Shown: positions 1-8,294, numbered from the stretch's first letter. The stretch is DNA of 54,295 bases from Methylobacter sp. (GCF_023227905.1 NZ_JALOCF010000028.1:1-54295), one strand, 5' to 3'. Numbers and translations: made by a program. Notes: generated by a model from the letters alone, not told the origin.

Positions 1-120
1 TTTGACGGGACTCGTTTTTACACGTTTCCTGTTGAAGCAAAATCATAAAATTTTATGATTTCTTGCAAAATTGGGCTTGTGGTTTAAGAGAGTATCTACG
101 CAAGATACGTTTGATGAGCT
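1..120. other. window-edge sequence upstream of rnfG
   Basis: The plus-strand frame from base 1 stays open for 15 codons to a TAA at 46-48. It could be the very end of an upstream gene, where rnfD would be expected from the usual rnf order. The residues do not resemble an RnfD C-terminus that I recognise, so this is a guess. The remaining bases are AT-rich and hold nothing I can name. Confidence 0.25.
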
Positions 121-265
121 CGTTCCCACGCGCTGCGTGGGAATGCAGTACAGGACGCGCTGCGTCCTGTAATTGGAAGGTTTATGTTTGACGCATTGTT
201 CGGCACTCACCGTTCGCGGCGCAGCGCGCCTTTGACGGGCATTCCCACGCAGCGCGTGGGAACGA
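121..265. repeat. MITE-like palindromic element upstream of rnfG
   Basis: The two ends are inverted copies of a sequence of the form CGTTCCCACGC-GCTGCGTGGGAATGC, at about 121-146 and 240-265. The middle carries a shorter palindrome built on GGACGCGCTGCGTCC at about 153-167. Related CGTTCCCACG ends occur at 14471-14628 and near 49964 and 50200. There is no open frame, so this is a non-coding, possibly non-autonomous element. It ends about 22 bases before rnfG and would be transcribed with it. Confidence 0.7.
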
Positions 266-286
266 GACAAAATATAGGAATACACC

Positions 287-997
287 ATGAAACTTGACCC
301 AGCAACCATCGAACGCCTGAAAGCAAAAATAGCGGTTTACCGTGAATTCCTGAAAAACTGGCTGGAACCATCGAACTTGGCCCAGCTCAGGCCCAAGCTG
401 GAATTTCAAACCGGCGTCTTAGCAGGATTCGCTTTAATCGCCAGCGTATTGCTGGGGGTGACCAATTGCAGCACCGAAGGCACGATCCAACGCCGACTCG
501 ATGAAGACTTAAAAAAATCCCTTGAAGAAGTCGTGCCTTCCACTCTTTACGATAACGACATGCTGCAAGACACGATGACTCTTCCATCAGCCGAATACAA
601 CATCGGCGCCAACGAAACCACCGTTTACATCGCCAAGAAATCCGGCAATGTCAGCGCCGTGTGTTTTAAGTTGACCGCCCCCGACGGCTATTCCGGCGCG
701 ATCAATATGATCATGGGCATAGACCGCGACGGCAATATTCTGGGCGTGCGCGTGCTCAGCCACAAAGAAACCCCCGGCTTGGGCGATAAAATCGAAGTCG
801 CGAAGTCGGATTGGATATTGAAATTTACCGGACGCTCCCTGGACAACTTGGCCCCGGCAAAATGGGCGGTTAAAAAAGACGGCGGCGAGTTCGACCAGTT
901 CGCCGGTGCGACCATCACCCCGCGCAAGTCGGTACAGGCCATATATCGCGGCTTGCAGTTATTCAAAGCGCATCAAGAACAACTGATTAATCCTTGA
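287..997 (+). CDS. rnfG: Rnf electron-transport complex subunit G (RnfG/RsxG)
   Basis: RnfG is the periplasm-facing subunit of the Rnf complex, which moves electrons between NADH and ferredoxin using an ion gradient; in diazotrophs it can drive ferredoxin reduction for nitrogenase. The 236-aa protein has one N-terminal membrane segment (about residues 44-60) and an FMN-binding domain. The motif GATITPRKSV near residue 205 contains the Thr to which FMN is covalently attached in this family. Length is normal for RnfG, though the N-terminus before the membrane segment is rather long. rnfE follows after 10 bases and rnfH overlaps that, so the three form one operon whose start lies before the window. 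The ATG at 287 follows a short AT-rich stretch without a strong ribosome site. Confidence 0.93.
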   Translation: MKLDPATIERLKAKIAVYREFLKNWLEPSNLAQLRPKLEFQTGVLAGFALIASVLLGVTNCSTEGTIQRRLDEDLKKSLEEVVPSTLYDNDMLQDTMTLPSAEYNIGANETTVYIAKKSGNVSAVCFKLTAPDGYSGAINMIMGIDRDGNILGVRVLSHKETPGLGDKIEVAKSDWILKFTGRSLDNLAPAKWAVKKDGGEFDQFAGATITPRKSVQAIYRGLQLFKAHQEQLINP

Positions 998-1007
998 GGG
1001 CATCGCC

Positions 1008-1715
1008 ATGTTTTTATCGGAAACCTATCGCAAAATCGCCGCCGACGGCATTTGGAACAACAATATCGTGTTCGGGCAAAACCTGGCGCTTTGCCCGCTA
1101 CTGGCAGTGACCGGAACCGCCACCAACGGCTTGGGCATGGGGCTCGCCACACTGGTGGTGATCATAGCGTCCAACGGACTTATCTCAGTAACCCGGCATT
1201 TAATCCCCAGCGAAATCCGTATCCCGATTTTTGTATTGCTGATCGCCGCGCTGGTAACCTTAGTCGATATTTTAATGAATGCCTGGGCGCACGAACTCTA
1301 TAAAGTGTTGGGCTTGTTCATTGCGTTGATCGTGACCAATTGCGCTTTATTAGGCCGTGCCGAAGCATTCGCGTCCAAGCAGCCGGTCAGGCATGCGCTG
1401 TGGGACGGATTGATGATGGGCTTGGGTTTTCTGATCGTACTGGTCGCTCTCGGTGCGGCAAGAGAAATCAGCGCGTCGGGCACGCTGTTCGCCAATGCCT
1501 CGGTGTTGCTGGGCGAATCGTTCAGGTTCCTGGAAGTCACTGTTATTCCCAATTACAAAGGCTTTTTATTAATGGCGCTGCCGCCCGGCGGATTCATCAT
1601 GCTGGCTTTTTTGATCGTCGGTAAGCGCCTGATCGACCAAAAAATCGCAGAAAGAAAAGCAAGAAAAGTATCGGTAACCGTATTAACCCCAGTTATTGCC
1701 GAGGAGGAATCATGA
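1008..1715 (+). CDS. rnfE: Rnf electron-transport complex subunit E (RnfE/RsxE)
   Basis: Integral membrane subunit of the Rnf complex. The 235-aa protein has about six hydrophobic segments. The N-terminal region with WNNNIVFGQNLALCPLLAVT and the mid-protein IVTNCALLGRAEAFA carry the conserved cysteines of the RnfA/RnfE family, which hold an iron centre in the membrane. The ATG at 1008 follows TGAGGGCATCGCC, a usable ribosome site. The end overlaps rnfH by an ATGA, so the two are translationally coupled. The charged C-terminal tail (QKIAERKARK) is probably cytoplasmic. Confidence 0.95.
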   Translation: MFLSETYRKIAADGIWNNNIVFGQNLALCPLLAVTGTATNGLGMGLATLVVIIASNGLISVTRHLIPSEIRIPIFVLLIAALVTLVDILMNAWAHELYKVLGLFIALIVTNCALLGRAEAFASKQPVRHALWDGLMMGLGFLIVLVALGAAREISASGTLFANASVLLGESFRFLEVTVIPNYKGFLLMALPPGGFIMLAFLIVGKRLIDQKIAERKARKVSVTVLTPVIAEEES

Positions 1716-1972
1716 ACGTCGGAGTTTGTTATGCGCAAGTCGATAGACAACTATGGATGCGCCTCGAAGTGCCGGATAACAGCACCATCGAAGAAACCAT
1801 TAACTTGTCCGGTGTATTAAAACTTTATCCCGAGATAAACCTGAGCAGCCAAAAAGTGGGCATCTTCGGCAAAATCGCCCCGCTGGATACTGCGGTAAAG
1901 GACGGCGACAGGGTGGAAATTTATCGTCAAATCACCGCCGATCCGCAAATGGTGCAACGGCGAAGACGTTAG
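1712..1972 (+). CDS. rnfH: RnfH family protein
   Basis: A small beta-grasp (ubiquitin-like) protein of 86 aa, the usual last gene of proteobacterial rnf operons. Its molecular role is not settled. Family signs are the start MNVGVCYAQVDRQLW, the segment KVGIFGKIAPLDTAVKDGDR and the end VEIYRQITADP. The ATG overlaps the rnfE stop as ATGA, and GAGGAGGAATC upstream is a strong ribosome site. In A. vinelandii an rnfH lies in the rnf1 cluster tied to nitrogen fixation. The 90 bases after it lead to the converging dioxygenase gene. Confidence 0.9.
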   Translation: MNVGVCYAQVDRQLWMRLEVPDNSTIEETINLSGVLKLYPEINLSSQKVGIFGKIAPLDTAVKDGDRVEIYRQITADPQMVQRRRR

Positions 1973-2061
1973 ATTGGTTTTGTAAAGCTTGCTGGCGTCA
2001 ATCCGTCTTGCAGCATTAGCGATAGATGGGCCGTCCTATGCGCTATTTGCTCAGCAGCCGG

Positions 2062-3102
2062 TTATTTCCAAACCGGATGGATGCCGTGGTCGTGGGGAAG
2101 CAGCTTAATATATTGCACCACCCGCGGATAATGCGCCAAGTTGCGGCCGCTGCCGTGCGGCAAGGCATGGTGCCAGAGCACGAAATCTCCGGCAGAGCCG
2201 GTGATAGGTATCGGGCCCAGGCTTTCCAAATCCTGTTCGCGCGGATTTTGCTCCGGTGCGAGTTCCTCTAGCCATTGACCTATGCGGCTATGAAACCCTG
2301 GTACACAGCGGAAGGCTCCCTGTTCGGCGCTGGTATCGCTTAAGTACAGCAAGCCCTGAACGCCGAAGGGGATAGGCCAGGCAAGACTGACATCCCAGTG
2401 CAGACGGCTGGGGCCGGATATGTCGATGCTGCCATATTCGGGCCGGTTCAAACTGGAGCGATCCACAGTAGCCCATAAGTCATCGGTTCCCCACAACTGC
2501 TCGAACGCCTTGCGGATACGCGATGCCGCGCGGTTTTTATTCAGCGCTGGATGTTGGAAAAGCGGTACCCAAAACATATGCTGTCCGTTGTACCAACTCT
2601 CGGGTTTTTGCGGGTCCATGCCGAGAAAGTCCCATATAGCCAATTCGGCTTCCCGGCAATCCTCTGCGGAGACCGCGTTGCGTAGCACCACATAGCCGTT
2701 TTCCTGCCAAAACTCTAAATTCGCTGCCGACAAGACCGGTTCCTGAATGGCCGCTCCCGTAACGGGATAGGTACGATGCGGTTGTTCCAAGTAGCAACTG
2801 ACCATTTTATTGAGGCGTTCTACCAAGGCGCGATCAGGGCTGCCGCCGAGTTTTTGCATGATCCACTGTTCGAATTCGGCATAGGTAGGACGCTGATGGA
2901 ACAGGTATTCCGATGGTTCGACAATGCCCAGTCCCAGGCCCTGCATCAAAGTGGAATCAAGTCCATGTTCGTCTCGCACACTGTCCAGATCCAGCCGGCC
3001 CTCGACTTCCAGCCGCCGTTTGAGCCAATAGCGCCGCAAGTGAAGCACGCCCAACTCGCCGACCTCCATGGAAGAAATGTTAAGTTCTTGTTTTGCAGTC
3101 AT
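2062..3102 (-). CDS. phytanoyl-CoA dioxygenase family (Fe(II)/2-oxoglutarate) protein
   Basis: Predicted non-haem iron, 2-oxoglutarate-dependent oxygenase of about 346 aa. The iron triad is visible as HWD near residue 236 and a distal His in HHALPHGSGRN near residue 320, followed by a conserved Arg that would hold 2-oxoglutarate. WQENGYVVLRNAVSAEDC near residue 135 is the typical start of the PhyH fold. The first ~130 residues are a helical extension without a recognised domain. The frame can open upstream at 3198, but the ATG at 3102 starts sensible coding (MTAKQELNISSMEVGELG) and is preferred. The substrate cannot be told from sequence. It converges on the rnf operon and seems monocistronic. 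Confidence 0.8.
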   Translation of the reverse strand: MTAKQELNISSMEVGELGVLHLRRYWLKRRLEVEGRLDLDSVRDEHGLDSTLMQGLGLGIVEPSEYLFHQRPTYAEFEQWIMQKLGGSPDRALVERLNKMVSCYLEQPHRTYPVTGAAIQEPVLSAANLEFWQENGYVVLRNAVSAEDCREAELAIWDFLGMDPQKPESWYNGQHMFWVPLFQHPALNKNRAASRIRKAFEQLWGTDDLWATVDRSSLNRPEYGSIDISGPSRLHWDVSLAWPIPFGVQGLLYLSDTSAEQGAFRCVPGFHSRIGQWLEELAPEQNPREQDLESLGPIPITGSAGDFVLWHHALPHGSGRNLAHYPRVVQYIKLLPHDHGIHPVWK

Positions 3103-3216
3103 GCATTCTTTGTTTTTGTTATGGTTTTTTGCTGGTTTCCAAGCTGGATATTGGGAAGCAGCGCAAGAGGACATGTACAAATATATAGCTATTTTCAATA
3201 CGTAGCAGATTGCGCC

Positions 3217-3441
3217 TCACCGCATTTTAAGAAGTTCCTCGACGGTTAAGCCAATATCTTTTGCAATTTACCGGAGTAAAATCGATGACACATCACGGCC
3301 TGTATGAAATGGGACTGTTGTGCACCTGCCATCAGGGTAGCGAAACTGCTTGTGCGAGCCCCGCTGCCGAAGTTCGCTAAATCCCAACACTTCAAGCAAT
3401 GCAACGACTTCGCGAGGCTTAAGAACAGGCAAGTGTCCCAT
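3217..3441 (-). pseudogene. hicA: hicA toxin, interrupted by an in-frame stop
   Basis: Read on the minus strand from the ATG at 3441, this gives a HicA-type mRNA interferase: MGHLPVLKPREVVALLE at the start and RQRGSHKQFRYPDGR with the catalytic His in GSH. After GRDVSSILLR a TAA (3270-3268) stops translation at 57 residues. Ignoring that stop, the same frame continues IAKDIGLTVEELLKMR to a TGA at 3219-3217, which is exactly the normal HicA C-terminus. The stop sits where family members carry Lys (AAA to TAA). The lost last helix is part of the double-stranded-RNA-binding fold, so the toxin is probably dead. The hicB-type antitoxin lies 2 bases upstream in the same operon. Confidence 0.8.
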
Positions 3442-3443
3442 GT

Positions 3444-3632
3444 TTAAGCCACAACAACATTTTGGGTGCCGATAAATTCGGCTTCCAATATGGGTTCACC
3501 ATCCTCAAGCAACATTTCAACAACTTCCCGAAGATTTTGATTTAGCTCATCCAAGGTTTCTGCTTGCGTATGCGCTCCTGGGAACCCAGGAATAAAGCCA
3601 ACATAAAAACCCGTATCCGGGCATCGCTCCAC
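3444..3632 (-). CDS. hicB: HicB-like antitoxin, start codon uncertain
   Basis: HicB-type partner of the adjacent broken hicA. Residues CPDTGFYVGFIPGFPGAHTQ and AETLDELNQNLREVVEMLLE are typical of the partial RNase-H fold of HicB. With the GTG at 3632 the protein has 62 residues and lacks the first beta strand. The frame remains open upstream through IRKRSYTAIVE, which matches the usual HicB N-terminus, and a TAGGAG lies just before it. The only codons there are ATC (3659-3657) or ATT (3635-3633), so the original ATG seems lost or a rare start is used. The short C-terminus has no DNA-binding domain. Confidence 0.75.
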   Translation of the reverse strand: MERCPDTGFYVGFIPGFPGAHTQAETLDELNQNLREVVEMLLEDGEPILEAEFIGTQNVVVA

Positions 3633-3673
3633 AATTGCTGTATAACTTCTCTTACGGATTTGCTCCTAAAGTA

Positions 3674-3823
3674 GTTGTAGGGCGGTTTCGCGCCAGCAAA
3701 CCGCCATTTGACACACAATATCCAAAACATTTGATCATAAAAACCGCTTGAAAAAGTCCGGGCGATAGTCAGATTAGATTATCCCGATTATGGCGGATTG
3801 CTGGCGCGAATCCGCCTTACAGC
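3674..3823. repeat. paired REP hairpins in opposite orientation (REPIN-like)
   Basis: One hairpin is at 3681-3705 (GGCGGTTT, loop CGCGCCAGC, AAACCGCC). A second at 3792-3816 (GGCGGATT, loop GCTGGCGCG, AATCCGCC) is the reverse complement of the first with a few changes. Outer flanks TGTAGG and CCTTACA also match in inverted orientation. The unit spans about 150 bases between the hicB and DUF5615 genes and has no coding potential. Two REPs facing each other form the mobile unit called a REPIN. The stretch 3824-3941 holds only a fragment of another repeat (GCACCAACAGTAAGCGCTTTAGGC). Confidence 0.7.
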
Positions 3824-3941
3824 TTTTCTCCCTTGAGTTAAGTGGGTTGGGCACCAACAGTAAGCGCTTTAGGCAACATCTTTTCGTTGCCCAACATTTT
3901 ACGCATGTTGATGTCGGGCATAAACAGCATGCCTGACCGGG

Positions 3942-4295
3942 CTATCTATGTTCAATCAACGATGTACGGGTAATTTCCACAAACTCATAGATTTCCAGCG
4001 CCCCAACAATCGCGGATAAATTTTTCGCGAATATGCCGTCAAGCTCCCGGTTACTAATATTTCCCGTCGACACCAACAGCAATTTGTAAGGCACTCCCGA
4101 AAGCAAAAACGAGTTAACGAAATCAGCATCCTTAGTAACGACAATACGTTGCTCCTCCACCGAAATCTCGTTAATCCGCCAATCCGGTGTGCGGTTTCCA
4201 GACGGCAAATCTAAGGTATGCAAAACGTCGTGTCCCGACCACGTCAGACTGGCCGCAAGATGCCGCGGCAGTTGCGCATCGACAAGAAATTTCAT
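3942..4295 (-). CDS. DUF5615 PIN-like toxin
   Basis: A 117-aa protein of the DUF5615 PIN-like family, probable ribonuclease toxins. MKFLVDAQLPRHLAASL carries the first acidic residue and TKDADFVNSFLL the later Asp pair of the PIN active site. The start overlaps the end of the DUF433 gene by four bases (ATGA), the usual arrangement antitoxin first, toxin second. Expected to be neutralised by that partner. Length is full and no damage is seen, unlike both hicA genes nearby. Confidence 0.85.
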   Translation of the reverse strand: MKFLVDAQLPRHLAASLTWSGHDVLHTLDLPSGNRTPDWRINEISVEEQRIVVTKDADFVNSFLLSGVPYKLLLVSTGNISNRELDGIFAKNLSAIVGALEIYEFVEITRTSLIEHR

Positions 4296-4528
4296 GCCGC
4301 CAGCATTTCAATCCGTTTAACTTTGGCAAGGCGAGAGGCAAACTCCAACGCAGCCAGAATGTCTTCCCTTTCCAGATCCTCGTAATCAGCGAGAATCTCA
4401 TCGACGCTCATGCCGGAACTCAGCCATTCCAGGATATTTTCAACCGGATAACGCAAGCCCCGGATAGTCGGCTTGCCATGACAAATGTTAGCGTCCATCG
4501 TAATCCGTTCGGATAATAATTCAGTCAT
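4292..4528 (-). CDS. DUF433 domain antitoxin
   Basis: A 78-aa protein with the DUF433 winged-helix fold. The segment ITMDANICHGKPTIRGLRYPVENILEWL is the family signature, followed by SVDEILADYEDLEREDILAAL. It is the expected antitoxin and operon repressor for the DUF5615 toxin that overlaps its end. The ATG at 4528 is preceded by GGAGACTGAT, a good ribosome site; the longer frame up to 4675 runs through repeat DNA and is not used. Confidence 0.85.
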   Translation of the reverse strand: MTELLSERITMDANICHGKPTIRGLRYPVENILEWLSSGMSVDEILADYEDLEREDILAALEFASRLAKVKRIEMLAA

Positions 4529-4550
4529 ATCAGTCTCCGTATAAATATTG

Positions 4551-4668
4551 TTCGCTAGTTTCCAAGCTCCAGCTTGGGAATTCAGTTTTGGAAGCTCTAG
4601 CTTCCCGTCTCGCGAAGCTGGAGCTTCGCCTTCTGGGTTCCCAACCTGGAGATTGGGAACCAGTGCAA
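4551..4668. repeat. nested hairpin repeat (GGTTCCCAA / AGCTGGAGCTTC type)
   Basis: Successive palindromes: TTCCAAGCTCCAGCTTGGGAA at about 4559-4579, GAAGCTCTAGCTTC and GAAGCTGGAGCTTC near 4590 and 4613, and GGTTCCCAACCTGGAGATTGGGAACC at about 4638-4664. Similar motifs recur near 3137, 28566 and 35845-35990. Non-coding. It lies between the abortive-infection gene and the DUF433 operon. Confidence 0.6.
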
Positions 4669-4690
4669 GCAGCATGCACGACTTACCGGA

Positions 4691-5635
4691 CTACTGAACT
4701 CCAACATTCTTTCCAAATGCTTTATCAGAATAATGATCCACAATTTCTTGAATAATGTTGGCATTATAAGTCTTAGGCACATTAATAGGCATGTGCTCAA
4801 AAAATGAATATCTTTCTACCAATATTTTATATTCAATAAAATGGTCACTCTGATCCTCACAAAAACAATTGATTGCGAGCAAATAGTAAATATCCTCAGA
4901 TAGAAATGATCGGACAATATTTGCGTATAGTTTTTCTTCTTGTGAGCATTCTGTTTCACTCAAAAGTTCTCTATGGAATTTGCCTTTCACTGTACTAGCT
5001 GGACAGTTAGATGCTACAAACTTCAAAATCTGATAAAGGACACGGAAATATTGATTTAATATTGGCTTGAAAGTAAGCAATTTAGCTTTGGACTCTTGCA
5101 GATTTAGATTATTCTCAAATAGAGGATAATAATCTCTATTACCAATAAGAAAATTCATCGAGTGTTCTACAATGCTCGCTGTGTTTCCAGGAGTTCCCTC
5201 TGAGTCATAACTGACGCTATTTTCAACGATCTTATCGAGCAACCGATTATGCTGCTCCAACAATGCAAAGAATGTATCTTCAAAACGTTGTTTTTCTTGT
5301 GTTTCGACTTGTTGTGAGAGCGCCAGAGCAGACGTGTGTAGTTCTTGTCTTGTAAGCGCAAGCTCCTTTTTCTGTAAGACTATTGTTATCAATAATCCCA
5401 GAAATGTTAGGAAGGTCAGAATTGGGTTAAGTATCCCTCCAAAGAAATCACCAAACGTCCCGTAGCTTGATTCGCCAAAGAGAGACATTAAACTTATTAG
5501 GAATACAACTAATGTAGCGCCACTAGCCAGCTGAACTAGCTCAAAAAGGTTTCTAGATGTTTTATCCTCCGTCCGCCCAATTAAATTTAGAAATTTACGA
5601 TAGATGAACTTTGTAATTATTGCAATTTTGCACAT
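4691..5635 (-). CDS. putative phage abortive infection protein (putAbiC-like)
   Basis: A 314-aa membrane protein resembling the putAbiC family of candidate phage-defence proteins. Two membrane segments lie at about residues 38-55 and 70-88 around FGESSYGTFGDFFGGILNP, a signature of the family. A coiled coil follows (residues 90-130) and then a soluble domain starting FEDTFFALLEQHNRLLDKI. The gene is visibly AT-richer than its nif neighbours, with much use of AAT, ATT and TTA codons, which suggests acquisition. It stands alone upstream of a toxin-antitoxin pair. Function in defence is inferred from the family name only. 5636-5845 is AT-rich and empty. Confidence 0.7.
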   Translation of the reverse strand: MCKIAIITKFIYRKFLNLIGRTEDKTSRNLFELVQLASGATLVVFLISLMSLFGESSYGTFGDFFGGILNPILTFLTFLGLLITIVLQKKELALTRQELHTSALALSQQVETQEKQRFEDTFFALLEQHNRLLDKIVENSVSYDSEGTPGNTASIVEHSMNFLIGNRDYYPLFENNLNLQESKAKLLTFKPILNQYFRVLYQILKFVASNCPASTVKGKFHRELLSETECSQEEKLYANIVRSFLSEDIYYLLAINCFCEDQSDHFIEYKILVERYSFFEHMPINVPKTYNANIIQEIVDHYSDKAFGKNVGVQ

Positions 5636-5845
5636 ATGATGGTTTTAAGTGTTATTTGATTAAGGTGATTCAATCCGCCAAATTGCCACAACAGAAAGTA
5701 ACATGAGATATATGACATCAATTGTCTTATAAAAAACATAACTTGTCGTATGTCTTTTATAAGCTCGCTTAATTTATTGTTTATATTTGATAATAGATAC
5801 GGCGCTCATTGCCGCTTCAACTTGTTTGTGATGTCTGTTCCAACC

Positions 5846-7435
5846 CTACACTACACCGCCCAAATGCCCATAAGCCGGTAACGTTTCCAGTCGTTTATCT
5901 TCCAGCGGCTTACCCACCGTAAAATGATAAAGACTTTGCAATTTATCGTCCTTGATCCCCAAAAGCTCATGCACGCTGTCATCAAAATAACAGCCGATAC
6001 CGGTGCCGCGAAGGCCTGCGGCTTCTGCTTCCAGATAAAGCGTTTGGCCTATCAAACCGCATTCCCAGAACAAGCGGCGGTATTGCCACGGCGCGGCTTC
6101 GATGGTTTCGCCAAATTCAGCAACCATTCCCAGGCTGAAGGCGCTGTCGCTGGCTATGGGTTGATGGCAGGACAGCGTTTTGGCGATCTGCCGGCAATCT
6201 CCTGAATACAGATGATAAAGCGGTATTGCTTTGGATACTTTCTGCCAATCGAAATCAGCCAGGGTTGCGGCCTGCAATTTTGCCAGGGCATCATGATCTC
6301 TCGGCAGCGCATAGATACCGGGGGCTAAACCTTCAACACGATGGACGAAAATAAACAGGTGGATTTTCGGTGGCCAGCGCCACAGTTCGAATGCGGCTGT
6401 GGCCGGCATAACGGCGGCCAGCATCCGGTAAAAGTCAGTCTGCTGCATCGGCGACATTTTGCCGTCAAACTGTTGCGCGCTGCGGCGCTGACGGATGATT
6501 TGAGTTGCTGATTTTGTGCAGGATGATTGGATAACTTGCTGTTGGACGGTTTGCCACTCAGGTTCTTCTGTTTGTGGTTTACTTGCGGCAATGGAAACTT
6601 CATCAATGACCGGCCACTTATACATATGATAGGCGCGAAGGCTGTCGGCTTTACCGAACCAAGTTCCCGATTGCGCGTTTTCCAGCAGGGCCTTGATGTC
6701 TAATGGCATAGTCTCGGACTGCGTGTTAATCCGGCAAATAATATCGGGGGATTCATGTTCCTGTTTTTTAAAATCATCCCGATCAAGCCCCAATAGCTTG
6801 GCGATGTCGTCATCCGACCATTCGGCCAGCAATTCAACCGACCAGCCCAGCGTCGCCGCCGCGTACCGCAACGCGCCCAAGGCATGGCCCAGATCATGTT
6901 GGCAATAGCGATAAGCTCGCTCGCCGTATTTCCAGGCTTCCCGCCAATGGATAGAGGAAAGGCCGATCAATATGTCGGAATCGGGCAATATGCCTTCAAA
7001 CCGACAACGCTGTTCAAGGCTGTGGTCATGGCTGACGTAGTGATAAACGCCTGATTTGATAAAGCTATCTCTGGGGCTGATCAGATAAACTTCGGTCGGG
7101 TGCAGGTTGCCGCTGGAAGGATTGCAGCGCAATGCCCAGCGGCTCGGGCCATATTGTTTCCATGCCGACAGGCCGAAGGCTAATTCCAGCAATAAACCGG
7201 CATTCATCAGGTTTAACGGTCTTGCCGGTATTGTTTCCGGCTTATCCAGGTCGGCGAATGACGGTTCAAGTTCTGCGCCGGGTAAGGGTAGCGTGACAAT
7301 CTCGCAACCGGAAAAACGCCGGAATTGGTCGGGTTGGTCTTCCCAGTCGATGGATTCCGGGCCTTTGGCGTAGCGCTCCAGACTGTGTTTAGTGCGATTG
7401 TGGTAGCTTAGAACGGTTTCGGTTTGTTTGTTCAT
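5846..7435 (-). CDS. SagB/ThcOx-type nitroreductase-fold oxidoreductase
   Basis: A 529-aa FMN oxidoreductase made of two SagB-like halves. The N-terminal half has RWALRCNPSSGNLHPTEVYL (about residue 100), and the C-terminal half has RRSAQQFDGKM and ends GIGCYFDDSVHELLG, both typical of nitroreductase folds. SagB-type enzymes oxidise azolines in peptide natural products, but many stand-alone members of unknown substrate exist. No cyclodehydratase or precursor peptide is seen nearby, so a RiPP role is not supported. The ATG at 7435 (MNKQTETVLSYHNRTKHS) is chosen over the one five codons upstream because it begins the family-like N-terminus. It appears to be a single transcription unit. Confidence 0.8.
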   Translation of the reverse strand: MNKQTETVLSYHNRTKHSLERYAKGPESIDWEDQPDQFRRFSGCEIVTLPLPGAELEPSFADLDKPETIPARPLNLMNAGLLLELAFGLSAWKQYGPSRWALRCNPSSGNLHPTEVYLISPRDSFIKSGVYHYVSHDHSLEQRCRFEGILPDSDILIGLSSIHWREAWKYGERAYRYCQHDLGHALGALRYAAATLGWSVELLAEWSDDDIAKLLGLDRDDFKKQEHESPDIICRINTQSETMPLDIKALLENAQSGTWFGKADSLRAYHMYKWPVIDEVSIAASKPQTEEPEWQTVQQQVIQSSCTKSATQIIRQRRSAQQFDGKMSPMQQTDFYRMLAAVMPATAAFELWRWPPKIHLFIFVHRVEGLAPGIYALPRDHDALAKLQAATLADFDWQKVSKAIPLYHLYSGDCRQIAKTLSCHQPIASDSAFSLGMVAEFGETIEAAPWQYRRLFWECGLIGQTLYLEAEAAGLRGTGIGCYFDDSVHELLGIKDDKLQSLYHFTVGKPLEDKRLETLPAYGHLGGVV

Positions 7436-7450
7436 GATGGGTAAATCCAA

Positions 7451-8012
7451 GGAATCGCCAATTTAAGTCGGAATAATGGAGTGCAAGCTCTGCTTGCGAA
7501 CAGGCAAAGCTTCCGCTCCTCGGCAACTGCTCCGTGCATTGCTTTACCTCCCCCATCCGTGGGGTCGTACCTCCTGCATGACCCACAGGGATGTGGGGAA
7601 TGCAGAGAAATGACAGGATCATTTCCTGTCCTTGCAGTCGTGCTCACGCCCCTTACCTACATCCATGTAGGCAACGCCCACCCTTGCTGTCGCCGGGCGG
7701 TTTTATTCCGACCTACATCCGAGCCATTCCAGCATTTATACCAAATGAAGGTCTTGAACAGACTTGTGTATAACGATGAGCGCCGGAGCGAGGAAAGTAT
7801 CTACAGAACATCGTCATTCCGGCAGACCCTCACCTAATAAATGCCGGTAGACAGACCTTCCAGGTTTTTAAAACCTGGAAGGTCTAACTCGCAACGCTCC
7901 TAACGTTTCACCGATTCAGCGCCTGCATTTCCTCATTCGTGGGGTCGTGCCTCCTGTATTCCTATAGCTGTTCGTGCCTTCGTGGTGAAAGCTTTTTCGC
8001 CATGAATATCAG
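7451..8012. repeat. 560-base gene-free region of mixed repeats
   Basis: Contains copies of dispersed modules: CTCGGCAACTGCTCC and TACCTCCTGCATGACCCAC near 7519-7585, CTACATCCATGTAGGCAACG near 7657, and GGGCGGTTTTATTCCG with CCTACAT near 7696. There is a perfect palindrome AGACCTTCCAGG-TTTTTAAAA-CCTGGAAGGTCT at 7853-7885, which recurs at 46327-46359. A CTTCGTGGTGAA-like tail lies near 7980. I see no supported gene. The AGACC palindrome could act as a bidirectional terminator but lacks a long T-run. Confidence 0.6.
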
Positions 8013-8276
8013 TTAATTAATCCGCTTAGGCTCCATAGCCAAATCATCAACCCAGCAGCCGATCGGATTGCCCAGATTCATATCCTTATCTTCAAAGCGT
8101 ACCAGAAAAACGCTCCGATCCGGCTCTTCCTCCACATGCCCGATCAGGGTGATTACCCCGCGAGTTCCGGCTTCGGCCAATATTTCGCCTTCGGCACCAT
8201 CGGGTATTGAGCCATCATCGGTAAGCGTTTTTGCAGCATAAACGACATCGCCTACATCTAAATCTTGTACGTTCAT
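8013..8276 (-). CDS. small NifZ-like domain protein
   Basis: 87-aa soluble protein. GDVVYAAKTLTDDGSIP and the later VFLVRFEDKD, GCWVDDLA resemble the NifZ fold seen in full-length NifZ at 16698 (compare VRNDGTYPG and VHFLSVDRMVGCRLEEL). NifZ helps mature the P-clusters of MoFe protein; whether this short paralogue does the same is inference. A strong ribosome site, GAAGGAGATATGAA, precedes the ATG. It is divergent from iscA-nifU-nifS and shares their 200-base control region, including a NifA site, so co-regulation is plausible. Confidence 0.7.
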   Translation of the reverse strand: MNVQDLDVGDVVYAAKTLTDDGSIPDGAEGEILAEAGTRGVITLIGHVEEEPDRSVFLVRFEDKDMNLGNPIGCWVDDLAMEPKRIN

Positions 8277-8294
8277 TTCATATCTCCTTCATTT

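Noticed and set aside
5846..7435. SagB-type protein as part of an azole-peptide (RiPP) cluster
   Set aside because: No cyclodehydratase, transporter or precursor peptide is visible nearby; stand-alone SagB-type oxidoreductases are common.
7853..7885. AGACCTTCCAGG palindrome as a proven terminator
   Set aside because: No T-run follows and the same sequence is dispersed at 46327, so it is listed as a repeat.
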